Shown here piece by piece: positions 39,100-47,046 of a stretch of 64,000 nucleotides of DNA (position 1 is its first letter; the number at the start of each line of letters is the position of its first letter). This stretch comes from Hyphomicrobiales bacterium. Lineage in GTDB: Bacteria > Pseudomonadota > Alphaproteobacteria > Rhizobiales > Rhizobiaceae. The notes beneath the pieces are model-generated. The model made no database searches, was not told the DNA's origin, and worked only from the letters and a program-made list of their open reading frames with translations. The stretch covers positions 124,001 to 188,000 of the forward strand of contig UCGV01000006.1 in the NCBI GenBank assembly GCA_900471925.1, given 5' to 3'. Made by a program: the position numbers and the translations under genes.

Positions 39100-39222
39100 T
39101 TCAATGAAGTGAATGAACTCACGAAATCGATCAAAAAAAGTCAATTGTCACGTTTGCTGCGACGCAGTGATACGTGTTGCATTGTCATGCAAAGACAGTG
39201 CAAGGCAGGAGGAGATTTGGAA

Positions 39223-39483
39223 ATGACCAATGACAAACTTCTTCGCGCGAAAGCATCAGCCGATAGGCTCGGATTGAGCAATCGCACGTTCTACCGAGAG
39301 GTCGCGGCGGGCAATATTCCGCCCCCAATCAAGATAACAGACCGTACTTCCGGCTGGCGTGAAAGCGTTATTGACCAGATTATTGCTGATCGCGAAGCGG
39401 GACTTCGCTCCTCAAAGGGCACTGTTTTGGAAAAGCACAGACCGGGTCGTCCGAGAAAGTTTCCAGTCGTGGGTCACGACTGA
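39223..39483 (+). CDS. alpA: AlpA family regulator/excisionase-like protein
   Basis: An 86-residue protein with a MerR-like winged helix: LLRAKASADRLGLSNRTFYREVAAGNIPPPIKI...GWRESVIDQIIADRE. AlpA proteins switch on integrase or act as excision factors in P4-like elements. The basic tail ends RPGRPRKFP. The ATG at 39223 has AGGAGGAG upstream; the frame is open to 39109. Its place right after the integrase fits a role in excision. Confidence 0.88.
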   Translation: MTNDKLLRAKASADRLGLSNRTFYREVAAGNIPPPIKITDRTSGWRESVIDQIIADREAGLRSSKGTVLEKHRPGRPRKFPVVGHD

Positions 39484-39833
39484 CACCAAGCGTTTCCGGA
39501 ATAAACGCGCCAGTCGAGTTGGGGCCGATGGCGAGAAGAGGGCACGCGTTTCCGGCGCAACAAAACCCTCCAAGAATTTGAAACCGCCATGTAGGCGCAT
39601 AATGGCTCCAGCGTCCGGGTAGTTCGTCTTCGGAGGCAACGCAGCAATCCATTGCACGCAACGTGGCACGCTTTGAAGGGTGCCCAATGACCTACAACCA
39701 CGCTCTATCCATAACCAACCCCAGCGATTTTGGAGAGGATTCTTGGGCTTCTTCTTGCTTCCTATCCGACGAAAACGGAAGGGTGGAAGCTGTGAACTTC
39801 GTCGCTTCGATATTTCCCTTTTGGATGCGATAA
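39484..39833. other. Intergenic stretch in the island module
   Basis: About 350 bases between alpA and the winged-helix gene. The motif CGTTTCCGG occurs twice (near 39490 and 39546). Short frames on the minus strand (39380-39701) have no good start sites and look like noise. It may hold regulatory sites for the next gene. Confidence 0.45.
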
Positions 39834-40295
39834 ATGGCGAACCGACAAAATAAACTCGGTCGTCGAAAAGGAAGCGCTCCTTTTTTGATGCTTCACCACT
39901 ACTTGCTTGATTGCGACGCTTGGGGAGCGCTGACCGCTATCGAACGGTGCACCTATATTTTTCTTGCTCGCCGGTTCAACGGCAAAAACAATGGCTACAT
40001 AAGCTTGTCAGCAAGAGAGGGTGCTGAAGCCTTCAAGGTTTCCAAGAACACCGTTTCCCGAGCTTTACTGAGACTTGCCGAATTGGGTTTTATCGAGGTC
40101 GCGCAGCAAGGGAGCTTTAACCGCAAGGTGCGTCACGCAACTGAATACCGATTAACCGACATCGATTGCGACAGAGCCAAAACACCGGCGTCGAAAGCGT
40201 TTATGAGGTGGCATCCGGCAAAATCAAACGTTAAGACGAAAAATCACGGTGTCACCCCGAACCCACGCGGTACCCGTAGTGACACTGTGTGGTGA
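39834..40295 (+). CDS. Winged-helix protein, replication- or regulation-type
   Basis: A 153-residue protein. The middle part reads WGALTAIERCTYIFLARRFNG...SLSAREGAEAFKVSKNTVSRALLRLAELGFIEV, a winged helix of the GntR/Rep-like kind seen in plasmid and phage replication-initiation and regulatory proteins. The basic N-terminus and the variable tail are not recognised. Its 3' end and the following 85 bases hold repeated GGTGTCACC-type palindromes, a plausible binding array for it. Confidence 0.65.
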   Translation: MANRQNKLGRRKGSAPFLMLHHYLLDCDAWGALTAIERCTYIFLARRFNGKNNGYISLSAREGAEAFKVSKNTVSRALLRLAELGFIEVAQQGSFNRKVRHATEYRLTDIDCDRAKTPASKAFMRWHPAKSNVKTKNHGVTPNPRGTRSDTVW

Positions 40296-40378
40296 CTAGA
40301 TACCGAAAAATGAGCTTCACGGTGTCACCACAGGGACCGTAGAGCCTTATTTAGCACCGTTCTCGGTATCACCACAGG
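40248..40378. repeat. Cluster of GGTGTCACC-type palindromes
   Basis: Nine-base palindromes or near-palindromes occur at 40248-40256 (GGTGTCACC), 40278-40286 (AGTGACACT), 40321-40329 (GGTGTCACC) and 40365-40373 (GGTATCACC), with a half site at 40291. Two of them extend to a direct repeat ending CACCACAGG (40321-40334, 40365-40378). Position after a winged-helix gene suggests operators or origin iterons. Confidence 0.6.
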
Positions 40379-40551
40379 TACACATATAGATCTACCACGG
40401 GGGGTGATAAAAGCGATGCGAGGCCCCAAAAACACCAAACGTTCGCACAGCGAATGGTTTTGAAGCAGAAGACCCTTCATTGCCTTCGATGTACGGTTTA
40501 GCCTCTCCAACGCCAGCCACTTCTCATCCTAATGTTGGCGACCTCACCTCT

Positions 40552-41166
40552 ATGACGTATTCTGGTGTCATGTCGCCGCTCTCAAACCAACGCCACGAAG
40601 CTTTCAGCCGCGCTATCAGCCGGGGGGAAGCCGCATCGACGGCTTATGGCTCGGTCTATCACGTCACCGGCAAAGTTGCCGAAACCAACGGATGGCGGTT
40701 GCTGAGAAATGCTGAGGTCGTGGACCGCGTAGCTGAACTGAAGGGAATGGCTGCGCAACGTACCGAAAAAACGGTCGCTTCGCTGGTGGCCAATCTCGAT
40801 GAGGCCATTGTTTTTGCGAAGCAATGCAAAAATCCATCGGCAGTCGTGGCGGCGATTATCGCCCAAGCAAGACTACTTGGATTGGAAGCGCCGAGGCAAT
40901 TGGAGGTCATGCACAAGCCCGCACCGTTGCCTACCAAGCTGCTGGAATTGACCGAGGAGGAATGGACGGCGCAATTCTCAACTGGACCGGGGCCGAGGGC
41001 TGCTTTGACGGGACATGCCAAGCGCTTGAAAGCCGACGAACAAAAGAACATCGCCCCGATTGTGAACCGCGCCCTCAAAACGAAGGCTCCTCTCAAAGCA
41101 ATCGACTGGGATGACGACACGGACAAAATTGAAAAGCCAATCCCCGGGGCGATCTATCTCGATTGA
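40552..41166 (+). CDS. Phage terminase small-subunit-like protein
   Basis: A 204-residue protein. The first part (NQRHEAFSRAISRGEAASTAYGSVY...AETNGWRLLRNAEVVDRVAELKG) has the helix-turn-helix pattern of phage terminase small subunits, and KNPSAVVAAIIAQARLLGLEAP is also typical. TerS recognises packaging sites; no large subunit is present, so packaging would need a helper phage, or the protein is now a DNA-binding regulator. The start is uncertain (ATG at 40552 or 40570; no strong ribosome site). Confidence 0.65.
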   Translation: MTYSGVMSPLSNQRHEAFSRAISRGEAASTAYGSVYHVTGKVAETNGWRLLRNAEVVDRVAELKGMAAQRTEKTVASLVANLDEAIVFAKQCKNPSAVVAAIIAQARLLGLEAPRQLEVMHKPAPLPTKLLELTEEEWTAQFSTGPGPRAALTGHAKRLKADEQKNIAPIVNRALKTKAPLKAIDWDDDTDKIEKPIPGAIYLD

Positions 41167-41246
41167 TACTGTTGCCTTGCAACTGAGAGCCGGAAGCCGA
41201 TCCAGATGCTCCGAATATTTGGCTTGCGCATGTGGGAGCTATCGCA

Positions 41247-41576
41247 ATGACGTATTCGACGGTCTTAAGCAGACCAATATTAAGCGGCAGCTTGGCTGAA
41301 GAGCTGCGACTGCTCGCCGAACACGCGGAGATAAGCGGGGACAGGGTCACTTCCGTCCGTGCGTTAAAGGTGGCTTGGCTTATCGAACATCGGTCGCCGG
41401 TTCATCCCGTTCCACCGTCTCCAGAACGCACCGTCGGAATACTCGAAAGACTTCGTCCGCTCGTGGCCCAGTTCAATCCGGATCAAAACTCAGACTTCGA
41501 AATGCGCATCGCCCATCTGCGCCAGTGTCTCGTTGAATTAGCCAAAGTCGATCGCGAAATCTCCACTCTTCATTAG
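41247..41576 (+). CDS. Hypothetical island protein
   Basis: A 109-residue protein, mostly helical by appearance (ILSGSLAEELRLLAEHAEISGDRVTSVRALKVAWLI). I do not recognise it. The ATG at 41247 has GGGAGC about eight bases before it. It lies between the TerS-like gene and the serine recombinase on the same strand. It could be a small regulator, but nothing in it shows that. Confidence 0.55.
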   Translation: MTYSTVLSRPILSGSLAEELRLLAEHAEISGDRVTSVRALKVAWLIEHRSPVHPVPPSPERTVGILERLRPLVAQFNPDQNSDFEMRIAHLRQCLVELAKVDREISTLH

Positions 41577-41660
41577 CGTGTTCTGAATTTCACTGGCGCT
41601 CGCTATAATCTTGCTGTATCAATTGCTCAAAGAAATGATACGACTACAAGGAGACACGCT

Positions 41661-42356
41661 TTGAGCAGCAAGAGAAGCGTTAAAGCTGTCGCCTACCTTC
41701 GGACATCGAGTTCGGCCAATGTCGGGCATGACAAAGACAGCGACAAGCGTCAGCGCGAAGCGATCGACGCCTACGCTAGCGCTGCTGGCATCGAGATCGT
41801 CGGTGAATTCTATGACGCTGCGATTAGTGGTGCAGATCCAATTGAAACACGACCCGGGTTTGCCGCACTACTCGACCGTATCGAGAGCAACGGCGTCCGG
41901 ACTGTGATCGTCGAGGACGCCAGCCGCTTCGCACGCAATGTCCTCGTTCAGGAGCTTGGCATTCTTGCACTCATTGCCAGAGGTGTGACTGTGCTGACGT
42001 CATCGGGAGACGATCTCACCAATGCCGAGGACGAGTTTAAAGTTGCGATGCGGCAAATTGCTGGAACATTCGCCCAATTGGAGAAGGCGCGTCTCGTTCG
42101 GAAGCTGAAAGCCGCGCGAGAGCGCAAGCGCCGCGAGACTGGTAAGAAAGTCGGCGGCCGGAAAAACTATGCTGAAATTCAGGGCGGTGTCGAGATGATC
42201 GCTCTTGCGAAAAAGCTTTATCGCTACCCGGTCAATGGCAAGCGGCGGTCACTCGGCGCCGTTGCCGATGCCCTTGCCGAGGCTGGCTATGTGTCGAGCA
42301 CCGGGAACCGATTCACGCGGGCAGCGGTCGCGCGCATGCTGGACCGCAAAGCGTAA
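41661..42356 (+). CDS. Serine recombinase, resolvase/invertase type
   Basis: A 231-residue small serine recombinase. The N-terminal catalytic domain starts VKAVAYLRTSSSANVG (active-site Ser among residues 16-18) with EDASRFARNVLVQELG and the long helix MRQIAGTFAQLEKARLVRKLKAARERKRRETGKKVGG. The C-terminal part (about 180-231) is a small DNA-binding domain. The start is TTG at 41661 with AAGGAGA upstream. It may resolve multimers, invert DNA or belong to a second inserted unit. Confidence 0.9.
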   Translation: MSSKRSVKAVAYLRTSSSANVGHDKDSDKRQREAIDAYASAAGIEIVGEFYDAAISGADPIETRPGFAALLDRIESNGVRTVIVEDASRFARNVLVQELGILALIARGVTVLTSSGDDLTNAEDEFKVAMRQIAGTFAQLEKARLVRKLKAARERKRRETGKKVGGRKNYAEIQGGVEMIALAKKLYRYPVNGKRRSLGAVADALAEAGYVSSTGNRFTRAAVARMLDRKA

Positions 42357-42671
42357 TGCATGATTTCCCGGCAAGGCGGCATATCACACACGCTGCCGCC
42401 GACGCCCTCCCGATGTCTTACGATTGGCGGGGGGAGGTGTGTGAAATGGGACCCAGCCGCATAGCCGTTAGCCGATGAGCCAGCGAGCGGTTCGCGCGTA
42501 TCCTGTATTCTCTTTCAAAACAATGGCCTATCCGATGTGGGTCAGCTCTTTCAAGGCTCGCATCGAGGTGCGCTCACCTACGAGATTGCGGTCGCGGGAC
42601 TTGCTGGACACGAACATATTGGCCGCATAGCCTGAGTGAAGAATCGCAGCTCTGCAACCAGATGAGATCGC
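42357..42671. other. Intergenic stretch before mcrB
   Basis: About 315 bases, likely with the mcrBC promoter. A loose inverted repeat (CACACGCTGCCGCC near 42389, GGCGGGGGGAGGTGTGTG near 42426) spans about 55 bases. No gene was recognised. Base composition becomes more AT-rich after it. Confidence 0.45.
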
Positions 42672-45554
42672 ATGGATAAAACAGCTATTGAACGCGAGGC
42701 AGATTGGTCCGCGTTCCTGGAACGGTGGCCACTGGAATCTTTGGTCAACATGAGCCTAGAACAATACACAGCCGCGGGCGACCAGGACTGCTTCGTATAT
42801 TGGTTAGAATCGCGAACTGAGAGTGTTGGATCGATTTGGGGCGGATCTGCTTTTAAGTTTGGAATTTATTCGAGGCGAAATACAACTGAAAAATCCAACG
42901 AGAGTCGGCTGTACGGCCCCAAATACGCTTGGTATTCTAAATACGGCACCACTGAAGAGGTAGCATTCGGTCGCATTCGAGATGTGATTGTTGACGTCGC
43001 TCAATCCGCCCGTAATGGGCACCTTGAACGCATTGATCAAGCCGACATTGGACATGCGGTAAAATGGAAACTGGCGTTTCTATATCAAGACCGTGGCACT
43101 CTGTCCGTACTCCCCGTTTTCAAAGCTGATTACCTTCGCGCATATCTCGGAAGCGAAGAAAAGCGGACGTCTGAATTACATAGGGCTATATTAGGGAGCC
43201 ACTTAGCGGGAGAGGCTTCACGTGGCTCGATACAGGACCTCTTTAACTACACTGACCGCGTTTGGAATGAAGCACAGCGTCTATTGCGTACTGAACTCTC
43301 GCCTGTTGATGCACAGGAGTATTTTGACAAATCTGATCGCTTTACATCAATAAAAGCGCCAACGAAAAAGATGGCTGGGTATCAAACGCTTGACGGGGCA
43401 CAGCTGGCGCTTGAGTTGGATAGGAAGGTAACAACACTCTATGTCAAAGCCGGTGATTGGCTCGATGATGTTGATGGTCTTCGGGAAATTGACCAGTATG
43501 AGCACGATCGGAGCCGGAATAGCAATTTGGAAGCAAACGCCCCGCAGCTAGGTGCTGGGATTGCGATTGCAAAGGTCGTGGTGCCTGACATGGCCACCTT
43601 GATCGCACTTTGCGACGCCTATGAGAGCGCTGACATCGGTAGTAGAAAGGCGGAATCCGGCTCAGTTGATTTGCCACTGCAAGCCGACCCGCCACTGAAT
43701 CAAATTCTCTATGGTCCTCCCGGCACGGGGAAGACGTTCACCGCGATCGACGCGGCCTTGGAAATCTTGGATCCACCGTTCCTTGCTGATCATAAGAATA
43801 ATCGCTCCGCGCTGAAATCACGCTTCGACACGTTCGCAATGTCAGGCCACGTGCGATTTGTGACGTTTCATCAAAGCTTTAGCTACGAAGATTTCGTTGA
43901 AGGCTTACGAGCCGAAACTGATGAAAACGGCCGGCTTTATTACGATGTCGCTGACGGAGTGTTTAAGACCCTATGTGACGCAGCGGCAGCAAAGGTGATT
44001 GTGAAGTCTGATGCGCCGCTAAATATATCCGGCCGCCGTATTTGGAAGATGTCTCTTGGCAACAGCTTGGGTTCGGATTCCTATATCTTCGACGACTGTC
44101 TAGAGTATGAATGCATACTGTTGGGATATGGCAGACACTTGGATTTTGCGGGACAGTCTAACCGCCAAGCAGTTCAAGCCCATTTGGCGAAGCACGGCTA
44201 TCCCTCGGACGGGGACTCCTACGAAGCAACGGCCGTGAATATGTTCGTAAACAAGATAAAGGTCGGTGACCTCGTTGTTGTCAGTGAGGGCAACTTTAAA
44301 TTTCGCGCAATTGGAGAGGTCACCGGCGATTATCGACGGATTAATCGCGAGGAGCAGGGCGACAGCTACGTCCAATGCCGCAGTGTAAAATGGCTTCGAA
44401 TATATCAACCCTCTCTGCCATTTGACCAAATTATGCTGAATCAATTCAGTCAAATGACCTTGTACGAACTAAAAGCAAACGCCATCGATTCAGGGAAGTT
44501 GGCCACTCTACTTAGCTCTCAAACAAATGCTCCAGCACGAGCGGTACCCGGAACCCTTCCATTCCATGTTGGACAGCAGTTTGGAAAAGGTTACAGGGTA
44601 GCGAAAGCGACTTCTGATTTAGTTGAGTTGACGAAACCGAACGGTAACTCGTTGCCAGTGGGTCTGAGCATGTTGCAGACATTGGCGGATTACGTTGGAG
44701 AAGGGCGTCTCACGCTTGAGGACATACGTAAACAGAATGTTTTCAAAAGAGTGCCCGACTCCGCCTTGGAGCCGAATATCGTCAACCGCTACTCTAATAT
44801 CCTACCACAGCTGGTACAGCAGATCTTGGAGGCGAATGGACGGAGCGAGCTTGTTTCCAAGGAAGCCGATACCCGTCGGGTGCTTATTATCGATGAAATA
44901 AACCGAGGAAATATCTCAAGGATTTTTGGCGAACTAATCACATTGATAGAGCCATCAAAACGCGTTGGGGAAGCCGAGCAGTTGGAAGTCATTCTGCCAT
45001 ACTCAAAACGGCGATTCAGCGTGCCGAAGAACGTCTATTTAATCGGCACCATGAATACGGCAGATCGCTCGTTGGCCGGTTTAGACATTGCGCTCCGAAG
45101 GCGATTCAGTTTCCGGGAAATGCCACCGCGGTCTGACCTTTTGGATGATATCGTGGTTGAAGGAATAAACATAGGCGTCCTGCTGAAAACGATGAACCAA
45201 CGTATCGAGGTATTGCTCGATCGCGATCACTGTCTAGGACATGCCTTCTTTTTGTCGCTGCGGAAAAACAGGAGTTTGGGTGAGCTAGAGCGAATTTTTC
45301 GTTCAAACATAATACCGCTACTTCAAGAGTATTTCTTTGAGGATTGGCAACGAATTCAATGGGTTCTGAACGACCATCGCAAACCAACGTCTCTCAGGTT
45401 TATTTCTAAGCAGTCGGTCGATATTAGCGCTTTGTTCGGGTCAGAGGCCGCAGTGGGCGAGGATAGCGGAGTCTGGAAGGTTAACGATGACGCCTTTGGA
45501 GCTGTGGAAGCCTATTCCGGTATCGTAGCAGTCCGCGAAGCGAACTCTCCGTGA
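42672..45554 (+). CDS. mcrB: McrB-type GTPase of a type IV restriction system, with internal EVE-like region
   Basis: A 960-residue McrB homologue. The AAA+ motor has Walker A GPPGTGKTF (348-356), Walker B VLIIDEINRGN (737-747) and sensor block GTMNTADRSLAGLDIALRRRF (793-812). About 380 residues lie between Walker A and B, far more than usual. The part 450-580 (RIWKMSLGN...KIKVGDLVVVSEG...FRAIGEVTGDY) resembles an EVE/YTH-type modified-base reader. The N-terminal 330 residues are probably another specificity domain. With McrC it should cut DNA carrying modified bases. It overlaps mcrC by four bases. Confidence 0.9.
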   Translation: MDKTAIEREADWSAFLERWPLESLVNMSLEQYTAAGDQDCFVYWLESRTESVGSIWGGSAFKFGIYSRRNTTEKSNESRLYGPKYAWYSKYGTTEEVAFGRIRDVIVDVAQSARNGHLERIDQADIGHAVKWKLAFLYQDRGTLSVLPVFKADYLRAYLGSEEKRTSELHRAILGSHLAGEASRGSIQDLFNYTDRVWNEAQRLLRTELSPVDAQEYFDKSDRFTSIKAPTKKMAGYQTLDGAQLALELDRKVTTLYVKAGDWLDDVDGLREIDQYEHDRSRNSNLEANAPQLGAGIAIAKVVVPDMATLIALCDAYESADIGSRKAESGSVDLPLQADPPLNQILYGPPGTGKTFTAIDAALEILDPPFLADHKNNRSALKSRFDTFAMSGHVRFVTFHQSFSYEDFVEGLRAETDENGRLYYDVADGVFKTLCDAAAAKVIVKSDAPLNISGRRIWKMSLGNSLGSDSYIFDDCLEYECILLGYGRHLDFAGQSNRQAVQAHLAKHGYPSDGDSYEATAVNMFVNKIKVGDLVVVSEGNFKFRAIGEVTGDYRRINREEQGDSYVQCRSVKWLRIYQPSLPFDQIMLNQFSQMTLYELKANAIDSGKLATLLSSQTNAPARAVPGTLPFHVGQQFGKGYRVAKATSDLVELTKPNGNSLPVGLSMLQTLADYVGEGRLTLEDIRKQNVFKRVPDSALEPNIVNRYSNILPQLVQQILEANGRSELVSKEADTRRVLIIDEINRGNISRIFGELITLIEPSKRVGEAEQLEVILPYSKRRFSVPKNVYLIGTMNTADRSLAGLDIALRRRFSFREMPPRSDLLDDIVVEGINIGVLLKTMNQRIEVLLDRDHCLGHAFFLSLRKNRSLGELERIFRSNIIPLLQEYFFEDWQRIQWVLNDHRKPTSLRFISKQSVDISALFGSEAAVGEDSGVWKVNDDAFGAVEAYSGIVAVREANSP

Positions 45555-46861
45555 GCACTGATGTAACGGTTCGCGAATACGCGCGATTGACCACCGACTA
45601 TGTGCCCAACCCTTCCCTAGATCGTGCCCAAATTTCAGTTTCGGCATTCGATTGGCTATGCAGCTTGAGTAGCACATTTCGCAGATCAGGTGCCGCACTA
45701 CTGCAGGTAGATGGGAGGAGGTGGCTAAAACTGGACAACTACGTCGGTGTAATCGAGACACCGTGCGGAACTCGCCTCGAAATACTGCCAAAACACTTGG
45801 ACAGCGCGGATGCTGTGTATCACGGACGCAGTCTCCTAAGGCGCATGATAGCCGCCGCGATAAACCTGCCGGTGCGGGTGGCTGGCGAGACCTCACTGGA
45901 ACTCTTCGATGCGCCATTGAGCGAGTGGGTAATTGAGCAGTTTCTTAGTTCGCTTGACCACCTCGCAAAACGAGGGATTCGATCGGAATATATTCGCGTT
46001 GAAAGCAGCGAGCGCTTCCTTCGGGGCCAGCTTGATGTGGTAAAACAAATACGTCAGCCACTCGGAAGACAGCACTTTTTTGCGCTTCGCAATGATGTCT
46101 TTGTGCCGGATCGGCCAGAAAATCGCCTATTGGTGAGCGCGTTGGATTTGGTTTGTAATCGTACCAGATCACCTGGAAATTGGCGGCTTGGACATGAGTT
46201 AAAACAGCTTTTACACGAAATACCTAGAAGCCAAGATATTGACGCAGATTTCAAGCGGTGGCGCAGGGATAGGCTGAACGCTCATTATCAGCATATACGC
46301 CCGTGGTGCGAGCTGATCCTATATCGAGAGATGCCATTCTCGCTAACAAACCAATGGCGCGGGATCAGTATGCTTTTTCCAATGGAAAAGCTGTTTGAAC
46401 GCTACGTAGTAGCAGCCCTTCGTCCAATGCTCTGCAGCAGCGCGAGTATGGTCACGCAGCCGGCCCGCGAGTCGCTTTGCATGCATGAGAATAACCCAAT
46501 TTTTCAATTGCAGCCGGATATATTGATTTTGCAGGATGGCCGCCGTTGGGTTCTAGATACGAAGTGGAAGCGACTGGATCAATCTAACAGAAGAGCAAAC
46601 TATCAGATCAGCCAGAATGATTTTTACCAAATGTACGCATACGGTCAAAAATATCTTGGAGGATCGGGAGTTATGGCGTTGGTTTACCCCAGGCACGCGT
46701 CTTTTGACCGACCACTGCCGGTCTTTTCGTTTCACGAAGAACTTTGTCTGTGGGCTGTACCCTTCGATCTCGACCTGGCTACGATCTATCACGGTGGAAT
46801 CGGCGGTTGGACATTTCTCAAGTCAGCCTCGACAAGCTACATCGCTGAAGACGCCACCTGA
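45551..46861 (+). CDS. mcrC: McrC nuclease subunit
   Basis: A 436-residue partner of McrB. The N-terminal part (about 1-120) includes the LEILPKHL block typical of McrC. The nuclease core of the PD-(D/E)xK type is at 322-338: QPDILIL (D323) and VLDTKWK (D336, K338), followed by a conserved Gln/Tyr stretch (DFYQMYAYGQKY). The GTG start overlaps the mcrB stop (GTGA), giving tight coupling. McrC activates McrB GTPase and cuts between two modified sites. Confidence 0.93.
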   Translation: MSTDVTVREYARLTTDYVPNPSLDRAQISVSAFDWLCSLSSTFRRSGAALLQVDGRRWLKLDNYVGVIETPCGTRLEILPKHLDSADAVYHGRSLLRRMIAAAINLPVRVAGETSLELFDAPLSEWVIEQFLSSLDHLAKRGIRSEYIRVESSERFLRGQLDVVKQIRQPLGRQHFFALRNDVFVPDRPENRLLVSALDLVCNRTRSPGNWRLGHELKQLLHEIPRSQDIDADFKRWRRDRLNAHYQHIRPWCELILYREMPFSLTNQWRGISMLFPMEKLFERYVVAALRPMLCSSASMVTQPARESLCMHENNPIFQLQPDILILQDGRRWVLDTKWKRLDQSNRRANYQISQNDFYQMYAYGQKYLGGSGVMALVYPRHASFDRPLPVFSFHEELCLWAVPFDLDLATIYHGGIGGWTFLKSASTSYIAEDAT

Positions 46862-46935
46862 GTGGCCGTCTGTTCGGTAGGCGACAATTCTTGCCACTTC
46901 AGTTGGAGGTCGGCCACAGCCTATTGGGCGGTCAC

Positions 46936-46957
46936 GGCCGGTCATCGATGGCCGGCC
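46936..46957. terminator. Palindrome between mcrC and hsdR
   Basis: GGCCGGTCATC with GATGGCCGGCC forms an almost perfect inverted repeat (one mismatch) in the 185-base gap between the two converging units. There is no T run, so it is only a possible bidirectional terminator. Confidence 0.35.
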
Positions 46958-47046
46958 CGGTGCGGAATTTTGTGAGTGACTCGATTCAGGCGATTTTTCA
47001 GGTCGCCGTTGGAAATTGCTGATGTCGCGGCGGCCTGCACCCCTTC

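Noticed and set aside
40248..40378. Possible CRISPR array in the palindrome cluster
   Set aside because: The repeats are 9-14 bases, irregularly spaced and palindromic, without uniform spacers or cas genes.
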